Shown: positions 15,001 to 27,048, counted from the first letter of the stretch. The stretch is DNA of 64,000 nt from Hoplostethus atlanticus (GCA_034670405.1 JAXDDX010000002.1:9052501-9116500), one strand, 5' to 3'. A program made the numbers and translations. Notes: generated by a model from the letters alone, not told the origin.

Positions 15001-18000
15001 AGGGTGGAAAAAGTAACGTTTCACCCAATATTTACAACAGTAAATGTAGATTACATTACATACTGTGCAGAACAAAACATCATTATTGTTCCTCTGTATG
15101 TTGACCTTTTTTTTTATAGTACCGGATTTGTGAGCCACCCCTAAATACCTTTGCTCACCTAAATTATCCAAGCCTCTCTACCTCCTTTCATGCTGATTCT
15201 GAAGAACAATGTTGTAACTCACCATGATCTTCATCAGGTTGGTCTTGGCCTCCTCCACAAGGTCAGACCACACATCCTGTCCATAGCCACCCACTGATGC
15301 AGAAGCCAGCTGCTCCAGCACAAAGTCGAGCTTTACCTTGTAAACAAGCTGAGCAGAAAGTTGGATTGTTAGTTGTGTATACCACAATCAAGTGGTTAAT
15401 TACCACCAGCTAATTACTGGTCACCTTTGATTGTATAAGATTGTCTCCTCTACCAGCCACTTTGGCAGGTGGCCAATGATTATTCAGAGGTCCTTGTCGG
15501 TCCTGCCGTCAATGGTCACATACATTTTTATTTCTCTTACAAGACAGAGAGACACTAACCTCTAAATCCAGCTCAAAAGTTATGGCAAACTTTTCAGCCT
15601 CTTCAAACATGTGTTTGTGGAGAAGTCTGCTAAGTCTGAGAATAGTAAACAGTACAATTAGCCAACTGATATTGATGGCACACTGTTATAACTCCATGTA
15701 CTGCAATTAGTGCAGGAATGAATCCAATTAAAACCAGTTACCTGTTCTCTGGCAAAGCCTCTGTGAAGCATCTCACGACAACAGAAGATAAAGGCTCTCT
15801 TGCGCTACTAAGAAAAAAAAAAGTCAACCACTTGGGTAAAATTTCAAAATATTCACCACATCACTTATGACTCAAAGTTATGATGATCTTACATCGTACC
15901 TTTCTGGGTTCTCAGAAATCCCCTCAACTAAATAAATAGTATCCTGGAAAAAGGGAAAAAAACAGTTGATGTTAAAGTGGAGAAACGTTAACAGCTACAG
16001 ATAGCAATAAAGATTTAATATTATAGCCCAATAGTTTCATTATTGTTTATGGTTTACCATGCTTATTCTTGTCTGGACAAGGCAGGAGGTCGAGGAGATG
16101 TCCAGAGAGTAGCAAACAGTCATGGAGGGCAGAAAACGTACTTGGAGTGTACTGATCTGAACAAATAAAACCAGCATGGCAAGTTAAGAATAGGATCTAA
16201 AATTGATCTACATCATATTTGACTCAAAAACGTTAAGTCAGGCTACCTGGCTCCGGTCTTGGTTTGTCACTGTAATCAACTTCATGCTGCCGTTTTCTTG
16301 GCTGTAATACACGCAGTCGAGGTTACATATAAAAGCAATGATTAAATCAGCCATGTCAGACAATATTTTTACAGCTATATCACAAAATGTTAATACATAC
16401 GTTGCCATGCAGGCAGAGTCGCATTCTGTGGTGAGTTGAAAGTCATGAATGGCAAGATCAGGCCAGCAGTAAATCATGACAAGGAAATGCAGGTCCCAAA
16501 GACTCAGAACATCCTGAGACCAAGGACAAGACAGAGCAATCCACATGTAACCTTCAAACATTTTATGACCCAGCCACATACACAAACATATCAAACAACT
16601 AATTCTGACACTTTTGAACTCACCTCAGTGTCTAAAATGTACATATGGTTTTCCACTACCAAGATCTTCCTCACACCTGTCAAGCAGAGGGAAGAAAAAT
16701 GCTACGTATTAACACTACCAGAAGGTACTCCAACAGGCACTTTGAACTTTTTACTAGTTTAGTCTTTTAGCGGTCTTGTATTACTGCATGTTTCACATTT
16801 ATATGATCTGGACTATTCTATAAGACATTGGCTTGCACGGTTCCTGATAGTTTAGTTTATTGCCCTCTAGACCTGTACATATGTCTGTACCTCCATCCAG
16901 ATATGTTCTGCTTATGATTGTGATACTGAGATCAGACAATGCACATGGACCTTGCATACTGTCAATTGTACATAATGGTACCTTGATCTGGGGTTTTTGA
17001 TAAAGGGACAGCTAGTAATTGAATTGAATATATCTGATATATATATTAAAACCTCTTATGCAATAGCTAACACTGTGACAGTAAATTTAATATATTTGAT
17101 TTTGACTTGAGCCTATAAAGTCACCAATTAGGCTACTTATTTTAAAGGTGAATTTTAAAATAGCTAGAAGATAAGGAATAATCAATGTGATCCAAAACAT
17201 TACAAATATGTAGCTACATACAGTACTGTGCAAAGGTCTTAGGCACCCTAGATTTTTTTCATATACATTTGGTCTTATTTTTTTTTGTTTTCTGCATTAG
17301 TGTTTTACATTACTGCTCTTTAAAGTAAATGTTTTGATATTTAGAAACAATTATTTTTGAAAGCATCTTTGCCTTTTGTGCCTAAGACTTTTGCACAGTA
17401 CTGTATATACATAAATGAAGCAAGAGCTTACCTGGGATTAAGCTACTGTCAAGAGAGTGAGCGAGGCACATAGTGCCCTGATGAGGGTCCATTGTCCAGT
17501 AGGTTAGAACATTTCTTCTATCACCCTGTAAAAAATTATAATGTTGTGATAAACTACCTCACTTGAGAAGAAATGATGCTCTTGCTCCTATGCATTTCCT
17601 AACATGTCTCCTCCTAACATTTCATTTACAACAATAACCCTGAAGCCTGTTTAAAAAGTTTGGTTTAATTTCATGTTTTTGTAGTAATGGTGGGGGGGTT
17701 TTCCCCAGAAAAGAGTTGGCAGTCCATTTTAAAATCCTAATTCATATTCTCACACCTTTCACCATCTTTGATGCATCTGTTTGAAGGCATATTTTACTCA
17801 CAAAATGTGAGTTTGCACCTGATTGCATCTTGAACATGATTTTCTGAGCAAGGCCTCCCTTTAATAATCTATATGTATAAATCTATGCTTTAGTCTCATA
17901 ATATTGCAGATTGGTGCTTCATGTTTTCTTATTACTGTTTGAGACAAAATAAAGTGAAATGAGACAAGAAAACGGGGAAGAGAGACATGCAACAGCATAG

Positions 18001-20314
18001 CATGAGCCAGGATTGACATAATGTAATATGTGCAACAATTGAAGTACCAAGGTCCCTAAGCACTTTGATTTTGTTTTGACCTTTACATGTGCATTCATTC
18101 ACAGGAATCATTGTAGCATACCAATAACTACGCTTGGTAAGCAAAAAACATTCTTCTAAGGACACATACCCCAATCAATAAGTGGATGTCACGGCTCAGA
18201 CTGAACGTCACTGCTGTACTGCAACCCTCCTCATGGAAATCCTTGGTGGAGCAGAAGTCTATCTTGATGAGAGACTGGAGCTGAAAGGAGGCAGCATGTG
18301 ATCAGGTTTCTGCTGCTCATAAACTAAATTTCCTGTTGCTTAAAAAATAAAACTGTCTTCAATTACCTCTTTCAAAGCCCCCACATCCATCTTGTCAATG
18401 GCTATGAAGATGAAAGATAAAGGAAAGTTGAACTTGGATGACAAAACAGTTCTTACGCAAGTCAAAATTCTTTGCAAATAATATCTTGATACCTGTCTGG
18501 ATCTTCACCAAAGCAAGGTGTGTGATGTGGAAAAAACCATCCTTTACAAGAAGGAACACATGGTACGTCCCTGCCAACAAGGAAAATAAATTCAACCCTT
18601 CACCACAGCTTTGTGGCGACAACATGCCATCACTTGACCTACTTCTTAAAACATTCTGTACAAGCAGAGATTCCTTCATGTTTCCAGTACAGTTTATAGC
18701 TTCCATTCTGAAAACAGATGCTTCTCATATCCATGTAGAGATCTTACCTAAGGATGTCTTGTCCTCCTCTATGATGAGTTGGCGATATGTTTTCTTATTT
18801 CCACTGCAAGGGTTCTCTACCAAAGCCTGCGAGACATATTAATCAACATATTACTGTGAATAGCTGTAACAGTTCATGCGGCTCTAACGCACATCAGAAA
18901 AATACACAGAGTTGTCAAGGTTATTATGGCTAGTTTTATTGTCTGTAGTGGAGTATTATACTTCAAATGTTGACAGTGAATTAAGACAGGTATTGTAAAA
19001 CAATGCAAGGTATTTGAGGTGCGAAGCGATGTAGGTTGAAAAAACTCATACCCTGGTCAGAAGGATCCTCTTTTGTGGAACATAAATCAAATGGAGGTTT
19101 CCGTTTCTTTCACAGACCACCAAAAACTGTCCTTCCAGACATACATCTATGGTATCCACATCAGTTTCTGAAAAGCGAATCTTACCATTAATAATCAAAT
19201 ATACTTGCTGTGACAGGTCAAACTGCATTATACCGGATAAACATGATGAAAATTGTTCTCTCCATACAATGATTTATTTTCACTAACATTTTTGGGATAA
19301 GCCTTAGTTATCTTAAATGCTCACAGCTATAGAATGCTAGCTATAGAACATATTATGTTGTATAGGTCTTAAATTTAGAATATATTTAGCATAGATAGAA
19401 AGTGTATATATATAGAATAACATGTATAGTCCACATGTAATGGCATGGTATGCACTATGGCCTAACAAGAAACATCCATACATCATACTGCAATATGTGT
19501 ATAACATATTCCTAAACAAACTCAGTTATCACAGCGCACTGCCATTTTGCCCAGGCTTTACAAAGTTTGCCAGACAGAATCCACCTTTTAATTTCTAACC
19601 AAAACAAATTATTAGAAAAAAAAAAAAAAATCACTTTGCAATAACACACACTTCTCAGATAAAAGGACAAAAGAAAAACAAATTAATTGAATTTACAGTT
19701 TCTCCCAATCACATATCAGACAGGTTCTGTCCTCTTCTAGTGTACCACTGAACCTTTCTATTTCTGTAGCTAATTGTAATGTACTTGACCTTAACTGTGC
19801 ATAGATGTCTCTGAATCAATCTCACCTGGACTCATTATTGTACCGTTATTGAACTTTTAAATGATCCTAATATGGATGCAGTGATAGAAGCTGAAATAAT
19901 AAACTGCATTAAGCTGAAACAAGGAACATCAAAGAGGAGTTTACCGAAGTCAAGATGCAGCAAGATGGTCTGATAGCTCTGGTCAAACAGGATAACTGTT
20001 CTGTCAGCAACGACAATACTCCAGTTTGAACCACTGGAGGAATAGAGATGGGGATCTGACTGCACCTGCAAGGACGAACATTCCCATTAGATCAGGAGTT
20101 GTATTGATCTATTATTTAACTATCCGTCCATTAATGTTTCCGATTTCGCAGAGGAGAAAAGCCTAACATTCATTACCTTATGGGCAGTGGAGATTTTGAC
20201 CAATGTATCCACTTGATACAAGCCACTACCATTTTCCTCCTTTGAAACATTGCAGAAACGAACAGTGTTTGTGTCCTCGTTGGTTAGAAGTTCAACGTCG
20301 TTCCACATTGCCAT
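91..20314 (-). CDS. kntc1: kntc1, kinetochore-associated protein 1 (Rod), 3' end off window
   Basis: Rod is the large subunit of the Rod-Zw10-Zwilch complex, which recruits Spindly-dynein and MAD1-MAD2 to unattached kinetochores. Reading the minus strand exon by exon gives a protein collinear with human KNTC1 (about 2,200 residues). The N-terminus MWNDVELLTNEDT matches human MWNDIELLTNDDT; other anchors are DVLSLWDLHF (16.4 kb), YILKQDLPLSLEDSLNLAEA (11.6 kb), LALRVLVNSYGSCLQH (7.6 kb), GLWKNHSHE (2.05 kb) and WNGLLQKLLGFNM (1.5 kb). Exons from 20.3 to about 15.7 kb encode the N-terminal beta-propeller; the rest is the helical repeat and Sec39-like region. I used the ATG at 20,314; human starts at the second in-frame ATG, 20,308. 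The last readable exon (91-154) encodes PLSPDQQ, matching human PLSPDQL, so roughly the last 80-90 residues are missing. No frame break seen. It is head-to-head with rsrc2. The identity is certain; some exon edges may be off by a few bases. Confidence 0.96.
508..519 (+). repeat. 12-base poly-C run
   Basis: A plain homopolymer in the kntc1 intron between the exons at 91-154 and 871-925. The rest of that 700-base intron shows nothing else I can support. Confidence 0.85.
4930..5110. repeat. possible degenerate LINE-like repeat in kntc1 intron
   Basis: A block including GCAATGGAAGACCAAGTCAT and AGCTGGTGGCCAGTGC differs in composition from the surrounding AT-rich intron and resembles low-copy fish interspersed repeats. 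There is no terminal structure or coding frame. This is a weak call. Confidence 0.25.
10740..11025 (-). mobile_element. tRNA-derived SINE, minus strand
   Basis: On the minus strand the sequence begins GGGGACAGCAGGTTAGCG and carries a B-box-like AAGTTCAAGCCCC about 50 bases on, then a roughly 170-base body ending in an ATGG/ATGT microsatellite (plus strand 10783-10822, (CATA)n(CATC)n). This is the layout of a SINE with a simple-repeat tail. It lies in a kntc1 intron. Confidence 0.5.
12627..12648 (+). repeat. 22-base poly-G run beside a kntc1 donor site
   Basis: An uninterrupted run of 22 G, which is C in the kntc1 transcript. It starts only nine bases into the intron after the donor at 12,657. 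The exact length is prone to sequencing error and polymorphism. Confidence 0.9.
13565..13738 (-). mobile_element. tRNA-derived SINE, minus strand
   Basis: Reading the minus strand, GGCCTAGTGGTTAGAGAG (A box) is followed by AGGGTTCAAACATCC (B box) and the tail GTCCTTGAGCAAGACACTGA, a motif that recurs in many fish SINEs. It sits in the kntc1 intron between exons at 13815 and 13458. Confidence 0.65.
17219..17405. mobile_element. Tc1/mariner-type MITE in kntc1 intron
   Basis: A 187-bp palindromic element with near-perfect 27-bp inverted ends (TACAGTACTGTGCAAAGG... and ...TTTTGCACAGTACTGTA) flanked by TA. The interior is T-rich and non-coding. This end sequence is characteristic of a widespread fish Tc1/mariner miniature family. 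Confidence 0.85.
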
Positions 20315-20566
20315 TCCTTGCAGCCTGATGCAAGAAATATGGTCAATATCTTCAGCTGCAAATGCTTGATAAAGTTAACAGATCAGTTACTTGATAGTTA
20401 GATAGCACAACTGAGCTAACGTTAACGTGTAACGTATGCGCTATGCTAACGTTTTCTGGTAAATCAGCACGCTGCTGTCTTATAATACCGACAAAAATAT
20501 AACAGACGATTTGCTAATATCTCACAACACTGGCATGTTATTGTACAGACACGGTCAGTTACTCAC

Positions 20567-20650
20567 CGATCTGACGAAAAGAGGCAATTAGTCAGACCCT
20601 ACAAGGATCAACACCCCACTTTCTACAATGACATCCAAGTACAACTCGGA
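20567..20650 (-). other. kntc1: kntc1 non-coding first exon (5' UTR)
   Basis: On the minus strand a good donor (ATCG|gtgagt) lies at 20,567/20,566, and a matching acceptor (tgcatcag|GCTGC) at 20,325/20,324, ten bases before the start codon. This implies a short untranslated first exon and a roughly 240-base first intron. The transcription start was not determined; 20,650 is an estimate from the position of the promoter motifs just upstream. Confidence 0.6.
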
Positions 20651-21284
20651 CTCGGGATTTCGAATTTGGCGGGTTATGATGCCTGTGTTCCAGTCCAGAA
20701 GCACAAACCCTGCGAGGCGGGGCCAGGCAGGAAAATGCGGAAGTCGGAGACACATATGACGTTGCCAGGTTGGATATCTTTCCGCCTAGTCTGGCTACCT
20801 TAAAATGCATCTCATTAAGCAGAGATTCATTTCTACATTCATCCCTCATACTAATTATAGATCTTAAGCATGTTGAATCGGATGAAGGTGGTGTTACGCG
20901 ATAAACAAATGGGAAAAACAATTTGCCTGCACTCTTCCCCTTGTTAAAGTTTAGCAAGTCTGTTAATGCAGTAAAGTCATGATCACTGATAAAAATTCAC
21001 AACCCGCTTTGGTACACGGGATGAGGGGGGTATTCAGAGCTATCTCAAAAATAATTAAATGAAACTGAATTGGCTCAGACATGTTGACATAACATTGCAG
21101 TGCTGTAGCTTAGCAGGTCTGTGGAACAACTTTATCTGGAGATTTCCTGAATGTGGCGGATACTCGAGGTAAGATCTGGCAACCAAGACCAAATTAGATG
21201 AGCTACACAACGACTAGCCAACTCCGTGTACGTTTGCACAACAAGCAGAATCGCAGTTCCACATATAGCGTTTGCTTCCAGATT
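20651..21284. promoter_or_regulatory. bidirectional kntc1/rsrc2 promoter region
   Basis: About 630 bases separate the two divergent first exons. Visible motifs close to the kntc1 side are TTCGAA at 20659-20664 directly followed by TTTGGCGGG at 20665-20673 (an E2F-type site next to a CHR-like hexamer, the arrangement seen in cell-cycle genes repressed by DREAM), a GC box GAGGCGGGGC at 20714-20723, and an ETS/GABP-type CGGAAGT at 20738-20744. No TATA box stands out. Motif calls are by eye only. Confidence 0.55.
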
Positions 21285-24200
21285 ATGTCGGTGAGTAACC
21301 TTACAGGAAAATAAATCGAAATATACACGAACACAACGTTAAATAAATAACGTTAATGTAAGTTCGTGATTCTATTCAGATGTCAAGATGGCGCCTAACC
21401 TAACTCGTCTTTAAGTGTGAGTAAGGTTAACGTTAGCTTAGCGGCCTAGCTAATGCTATTCTGATTGAACCAGCGATGGTGGAAGACTTGGCTAGCATGT
21501 TAGCTAACTAGCTGTTAGTTTATTTGTTTGACCAACGGTTCCTACAATTCTGGTGATACATTTATATTGACAAAGCATAATCATTACACCGAGTTTAATT
21601 TACCGATGGCGTATTATGCATTACGTGTAGGACGAGGGCGACATAATCAGTATTAAGGTACGTTAATCTCAGTAATAGCTAACGTTAGCTATGATGTGGT
21701 AATGTTAAGTGTTATGTTATTGCAGTATCTTACACCACGAATTATCAACTTTGAAAATCGTTATTTATTTTTTGTCTGTATGTATAGCACCCATGGAAAC
21801 TATCGCTACACTAATATTAGTAGCATGTTGGGGCAGTGTATTGCTCATTGTGTTGTGGCATTATCACAAAAGTCACTACCTGGCTCCGTTGATTGAACCG
21901 AGACAACTATTAGAATTAATAGAGATGTACATAACTATTATTTGCTATTATAAGCTAATCTAATCACAGATCATTTGGATCCATATGCGGATTTTGTGAC
22001 AATTTTCAGCTATGATATCAGTGATGTATTTAGTCAAGAGATACCATTGAACAGAAGCAGTGCTGTGAATGTAATACTTCTGTGCTCGAGGGGGGAGTAT
22101 GCCTTGGGATTGTATACAACTAGGACACCACTACTGGAGCGTACTGAATTACTTTGACTTACTGCTGATGTGATGTCTGATGTCCATTTGTTTCAGGCAA
22201 GTGACGACGACTCCATTGAGTTCAACAGAACAGGCTCCCCAGTTCGTCATAGAAAAAAACACAGCATGGAGTCATCCAAATCTCCCAGAAGCTCCAAACA
22301 CCACCATTCACGTTCAAGGTCACGTTCCAGGGACCGAAAACGTTAGTATTTAGTAACAATACACATACAATCGTCATACAGAAAATGCCTGAAGAATTAT
22401 TGTTATTTGTGTCCTAAAGCATTATTGTCTGCCTCTCCCCTTTTGTATCAGTATACTCTACAACGTCAGTTGTTTAAAATTGATTGTTTTTGAATGTTCT
22501 GCCTTCTGTGGTTACAGGTGACAGGAAGAACAGACGAAGTCGCAGCAGGAGCAAAGAGGTAATTAATTATTTCATTTCTATGATCTAAAGCACATTTAAT
22601 GTAATCTCAAATGCCTGTAGTTTTAATTTGTTTTGTTAGTTTTAGGTTGGGGTAAGTATGTATAATCAGGTCAAGTATGTAATCTAAATCAAAGTTAAAG
22701 AAAACACGTTTCCAGACAGACATGGGCTTACTCACATGGAATGGGGCCCTTTTTTGTCCTCCCTATGTTGACATGTCTCAAAGGGACCTTTCATCCTTGG
22801 ATATCTGTCACTATTTGTAACCATATTATATGGTGAAGAGTAGATTTTTTTTTCCTTTATTTTTTGTTAAATCCTGTGTGTAGATCACATGATAACATTT
22901 CTACAATAAATCATACTCAGCGTGCTAATGCACGAAGAGACTGAACAGAAGACGCTGCTGACATAGCAAAATAATATGCCTACTACTGGGACAGGTAACT
23001 ATCTGCCATTCAAACTCCTATTTGCCTTACAGAAATAAGTAAAAAATGGAATTAACTCTTGCATCTTTTACAGCTAGGGATGGGCATAATTAATCTTTCA
23101 ATTTATCCAAACAGAGATTTAGCTCACCTTCAATCACATGGATGTTTTTTATAGCCTAGGTAATGATACAATTACGCCTATCACATTTGTCTCTAATTCT
23201 ACCCTTTTTTTTTTTTTTACCACCTTGCTTTATTTGGTACAAGGTTAACTAATTTCTCCATATTTCAGAACAATACTACTGTTGGCTTCATTGAGGCCTA
23301 CAACCTCCCCTTTAGTGTAGTGTCAGGCCATAGTAATGAATAACAGGTAATAAATGCTCTAATGAGAAAAAGACTCTTATACAATGAAGTACTTGTGGCA
23401 TAAGCAGATAAAATTGACAATACATTTAATTTTGCTTTCATTATAGGCCTTTTTTCATTGCCACTTAGGCAGTTAATCAGTGTGTTTAATTTATCTGTTG
23501 TATGAAGTAGACATTTTACTTAGACTTCTTAATTAGCTAATTTGATCAGTAACATCATAAAGTAATTACTCTGTAAATATTAAGTTATGTTATTAGTGAT
23601 GTGAGGGGATTCTAAAGGAGCCTTTGACCTGCATTTTCAGAATGGCTGAATTGCCAAATGGGTTGACCTAGGACATCTTTAAGTATTTTGCTTGATTAAT
23701 GCAAATGCTTGGATATGGCTAGTTTAGGACAACAGTTTCATCCAGCTAAGCTCCAAGAGATGTGACTGGATATTTATTTGAGCTTTTTTAAATTAAGTGG
23801 CCCTTATTAAAGGTTGAAGCAATACCAAAAGTGATGATGTCTTCTACACATTCAGTAGGATAATACTATGATACTTGTTTGCCTTTTAACATCAATCAAT
23901 GACAAAACAAATAGATTATTGGCTGGATGTCATAGCAGGCCGAACACAGAAATGCCCACTTATAATCATGTCTTTCTGTACATGTTATGGAAATGGATCT
24001 TGAATGACAAGGTTTGTTTCAAATTTATTACTTATCTTCTGCTGTAAGTCATGGTACTAACTCTTTTTGTTGCACTATTTTCCTGAAAGAGACAACTTCT
24101 TCTTAAAACAGGCACGAAAGAGGGACTCTGAGAAGCCATCCAAATCTCACAAAAAAATGGACGAGCAGTATGAGCAGATGGAGAGGGGTAAGGAGAGGCT

Positions 24201-26561
24201 TTCAGCAGAGAACGGAGAGGAGCGATACCGACGCAAAGACGGGAAGCCCTCCAGGGGACGGAGCCACTCTAAGTCACACTCACGGGAGAGGTGAGTCGAG
24301 TCATCAACCTACCTGAGAAAATGTGTTATGCTGTAACTTCTTTGAGGACATAAAACAAAAGTCATTGTGGTCTTGTGGTTTCTGAATTTGCAGTCTGCCT
24401 TAATGACACTAACGAAGTCAGAAGCACAAGTCTTAGAGCAATATTTAACAATAGCTGATTGTTTTATTTTGTGCTACACAAATATCGGTAGTAGTAATAA
24501 TAGTCTGACTCACATACTACTCAACACCCTTGATATAGGCCTTCTATTACTTCTATTATATATATTTTTTTTGTCAAAATGAAGATGCGTAATAAATCCA
24601 AGAGTATACGATTTATGTTGTCATTTTCCTTGATTCCTTGATTCCTTCATTTTAGGCGACATCACAGCAAAAGTAGGGACAAACGGCGATCACGCAGCCG
24701 GGACAAGAAGAAGAAGGCAAGGTCTCGTTCAGGTTCAAGGACCAAACATCGGCACCGTAGCAGGAGCCGCAGTAAAAGCAGGTGGGCTTGCTTAACATTC
24801 CACCATTTCTTGTGGGATGATCATTTTCCCCCCCCTGCACTTGTCCTGTATGCATGCCTTTCTGTCAGCCACTAACAATATGCCTGTTAAATTGTTTTGG
24901 GGCGTTTCTTCAGGGAGAAAAAGAAGAGGACTGAGAAAGTGCGCAGAAAGAGTCGAAGTAGGTCTGTTAGTCCACCCGCCTTCCGGGGCAGAAACACAGC
25001 TATGGATGCACAAGAGGCCCTGGCCAGAAGGTACGACAACAATGTAGAGGAACTGTGAGTCTTAAGCTTTAATCCCATTTATCTCCACTACTGCAATGAG
25101 CACATTGTGCTGTCAAACCTGAATGAGTAATATGAATGCTGTTCTCTGTAGTGACCGTTTTAACAAAAAAAAACAACGTACAAATATAAGAACTGCCTGA
25201 GTTCAGTTGTCAAGGTGGCTGGCAAGGCGATAGGTGCCCCCCAGCCTCCCCTAACAGGTCTCTTTGACCAGCATGTTCTGTGTAAGGCCAGGTCAGTGTT
25301 GGACTGTAGAGACCACCCCCATCACTCACAGTTTCAACCTCTCCTCTCAGGCTGTAGATATACCCTGTACCTGGTACCCTGGTTCAAGTGCAATAGGACT
25401 AAAAACTCCATTATTTCCTCTGTGATAAACCTGCTTAAGTTTCACATGTAACCTTGCACCTGAAACACACCTTGTGTTGACTATTGTGTCTTATGTACTA
25501 TAGTCTATGGTTTTGTATGTGTGGGTTTTGTATATTGTGTTTGTGTTTTTTTATCAAACTGCAAGCCAAGTTACTGATCTGAAGAACTGAGCCCCTCATT
25601 CTGTTTCTTTCCAGATTGGAGAGAGCCAAGAAACTACAAGAGCAGAAGGAAAAGGAAATGTTAGAGAAACAGCAGCAGCAGGAGATAGCTGCAGGTGAGA
25701 AGGACTACTATTATCAGTTGTGCCAAGTTCTGTAAAGATTTCATAATTTGAGTCTAGATGCAACTACTGACTGTTATCTATGCTGGCCTTTGTGTTTTTG
25801 TTTCTAGTGGCTGCTCCTCTGCTGTGTGATACAGTTGCTGCTGCAGCTGCTGCCACCAACCCTGTACTGAATGTGGCGGCCCTCCTGGCCTCTGGGACCC
25901 AGGTCACCCCCCAGATCGCCATGGCAGCGCAGATGGCAGCCCTTCAAGCCAAAACCTTAGCAGAGACTGGTATTGCTGTACCCAGCTACTACAACCCCTC
26001 TGCTGTAAACCCCATGAAGTTTGCAGAGCAGGAGAAAAAGAGGAAGATGCTATGGCAGGGAAAGAAGGAAGGGGTAAGATTTGAGTTGTTTGGTCCTTCT
26101 CATTCATTACGTAATGCTATGCATGCTCAACTTTTGATAATTGATTTTTAATATTTTTGAAGGACAAGTCCCAGACAGCTGAGTTGTGGGAGAAGCTCAA
26201 CTTTGGGAACAAGGACCAAAACGTTAAATTCCGCAAACTAATGGGTATTAAAGTATGTATATTTTGAGTATTTTTACTTTAATCAGTTTCCCATTTTGTT
26301 GAATCTTTGTTGAGTTACATTTGAATTTTCCAACCTGGAACTTTCCAAAGCTTATAAGGTTTGCTGTCTTCATAGGGAGAAGATGAGGGTGAAGCTTCAA
26401 AACCAATCAATGATGATGGTTTGAAGACTCTTCAGCAGCAAGAGGAGATGTTTAGGAATCTTGATGTTCAATATGAGATGGCCAGGTCTCAGACACACAC
26501 CCAGAGGGGAATGGGCCTTGGCTTCTCGACCTCATTCTCACGTGGAATGGATGCCATCTAG
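21285..26561 (+). CDS. rsrc2: rsrc2, arginine/serine-rich coiled-coil protein 2
   Basis: RSRC2 is a nuclear SR-like protein linked to pre-mRNA processing; its molecular role is little known. Ten coding exons: 21285-21290, 22197-22341, 22518-22558, 24112-24290, 24656-24781, 24914-25030, 25615-25694, 25808-26073, 26163-26252, 26376-26561. Their lengths sum to 1,236, giving 411 residues; human has 434. The first coding exon holds only ATG TCG before a consensus donor. The order is an RS domain (SRSRSRSRDRKR, RRSRSRSKE, RSRSRDKKKK), then FRGRNTAMDAQEALARR, a helical LERAKKLQEQKEKE stretch, NVAALLASGTQVTPQIAMAA, KMLWQGKKEGDKS and a C-terminus SQTHTQRGMGLGF, all near-identical to human. The human run of repeated SRSRERKKSRS units is shorter here. 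An alanine-rich insert (VAAPLLCDTVAAAAAATNP) precedes NVAALL. Confidence 0.96.
22559..24111 (+). other. rsrc2: long rsrc2 intron 3
   Basis: A 1.55-kb AT-rich intron inside the RS-domain coding region. A stretch near 23,085 (AGGGATGGGCATAATTAATC) may be a relic transposon end. I see no coding exon or RNA gene. Confidence 0.5.
25180..25455 (+). mobile_element. LINE 3' remnant in rsrc2 intron
   Basis: Between rsrc2 exons 6 and 7 an 80-codon stretch (about 25200-25450) reads LTGLFDQHVLCKARSVL, then DHPHHSQFQPLLSGCRY and CNRTKNSIISSVINLL. This pattern (an HPxH motif, a PSGRRY-like motif, and RTxRFxNSFxP-like residues before the stop) is what the end of non-LTR retrotransposon ORF2 proteins looks like in fish (Rex1/L2-type clades). 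Only the 3' end is present, as in the usual 5'-truncated copy. I infer the class from this pattern; no alignment was run. Confidence 0.55.
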
Positions 26562-26974
26562 TGCCAAACCTTGGCCTCTCAACTAATCATATAGGTCTAC
26601 CAACTCACCGCTAGCCATCAAGCTTGCATGGATGTTGCTTTGGATCTGTAATTTATTTAGAAACAAAGATCTCACATCTTGGAACATTCTAATGTAAATA
26701 GCTAAATGCTGAGTGTGTCTCAGTGTTTATTAATCTGTACATCTTCACAAAATGATGCAGTTCAATGACTGATGTTGGTTAAACTTAGGTATTTGTTTGA
26801 AAAATGTGATAGCTTTTTTTTTTTTAAACTAAAATATATTGATATGTAATTGTTTGAAATGGAACATAATGTAGGTCATGTGAATATTTGTTTACATTGA
26901 TTTACCAAGAGGCTTTATCTGAAGTCAATGTAGCATTAGAATCCCTCAGTTTCATTTCTCCTGAATGGAAAAAC

Positions 26975-27048
26975 AATAAAACAATGGATTGTAATACTGA
27001 TAAGTTGTCTTCAGAGTTGCCAAAACTTGCAAAAGTTATTGAAATAAA
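26975..27048 (+). terminator. rsrc2: rsrc2 polyadenylation signals
   Basis: Two canonical AATAAA hexamers follow the rsrc2 stop codon, at 26975-26980 and 27043-27048. They give 3' UTRs of about 0.45-0.5 kb. They face the poly(A) signal of the convergent minus-strand gene at 27246-27251, so the two transcripts end within about 200-300 bases of each other. Confidence 0.65.

Larger units (their letters stand above)
91..20324 (-). other. kntc1: kntc1 exon map
   Basis: Exons read by hand, in gene order, edges good to a few bases: 20324-20177, 20065-19945, 19167-19052, 18826-18748, 18570-18493, 18402-18367, 18280-18170, 17525-17432, 16676-16624, 16513-16401, 16301-16247, 16156-16058, 15943-15900, 15807-15742, 15635-15560, 15348-15223, 14964-14798, 14665-14554, 14323-14180, 14093-14037, 13886-13815, 13458-13339, 12801-12658, 12453-12358, 12142-12039, 11920-11818, 11731-11597, 11485-11366, 11126-11051, 10625-10557, 10465-10164, 9536-9364, 8703-8603, 8065-7921, 7827-7771, 7684-7521, 7386-7282, 7191-7063, 6664-6548, 6377-6268, 6137-5906, 5576-5487, 5388-5223, 4840-4782, 4655-4439, 4350-4277, 4162-3949, 3462-3350, 3180-3125, 2787-2709, 2400-2276, 2159-2024, 1607-1512, 1153-1095, 925-871, 154-91. 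Most donors are GT; the donor after 3949 is GC. The largest exon (10465-10164) covers a poorly conserved basic linker. Confidence 0.8.
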
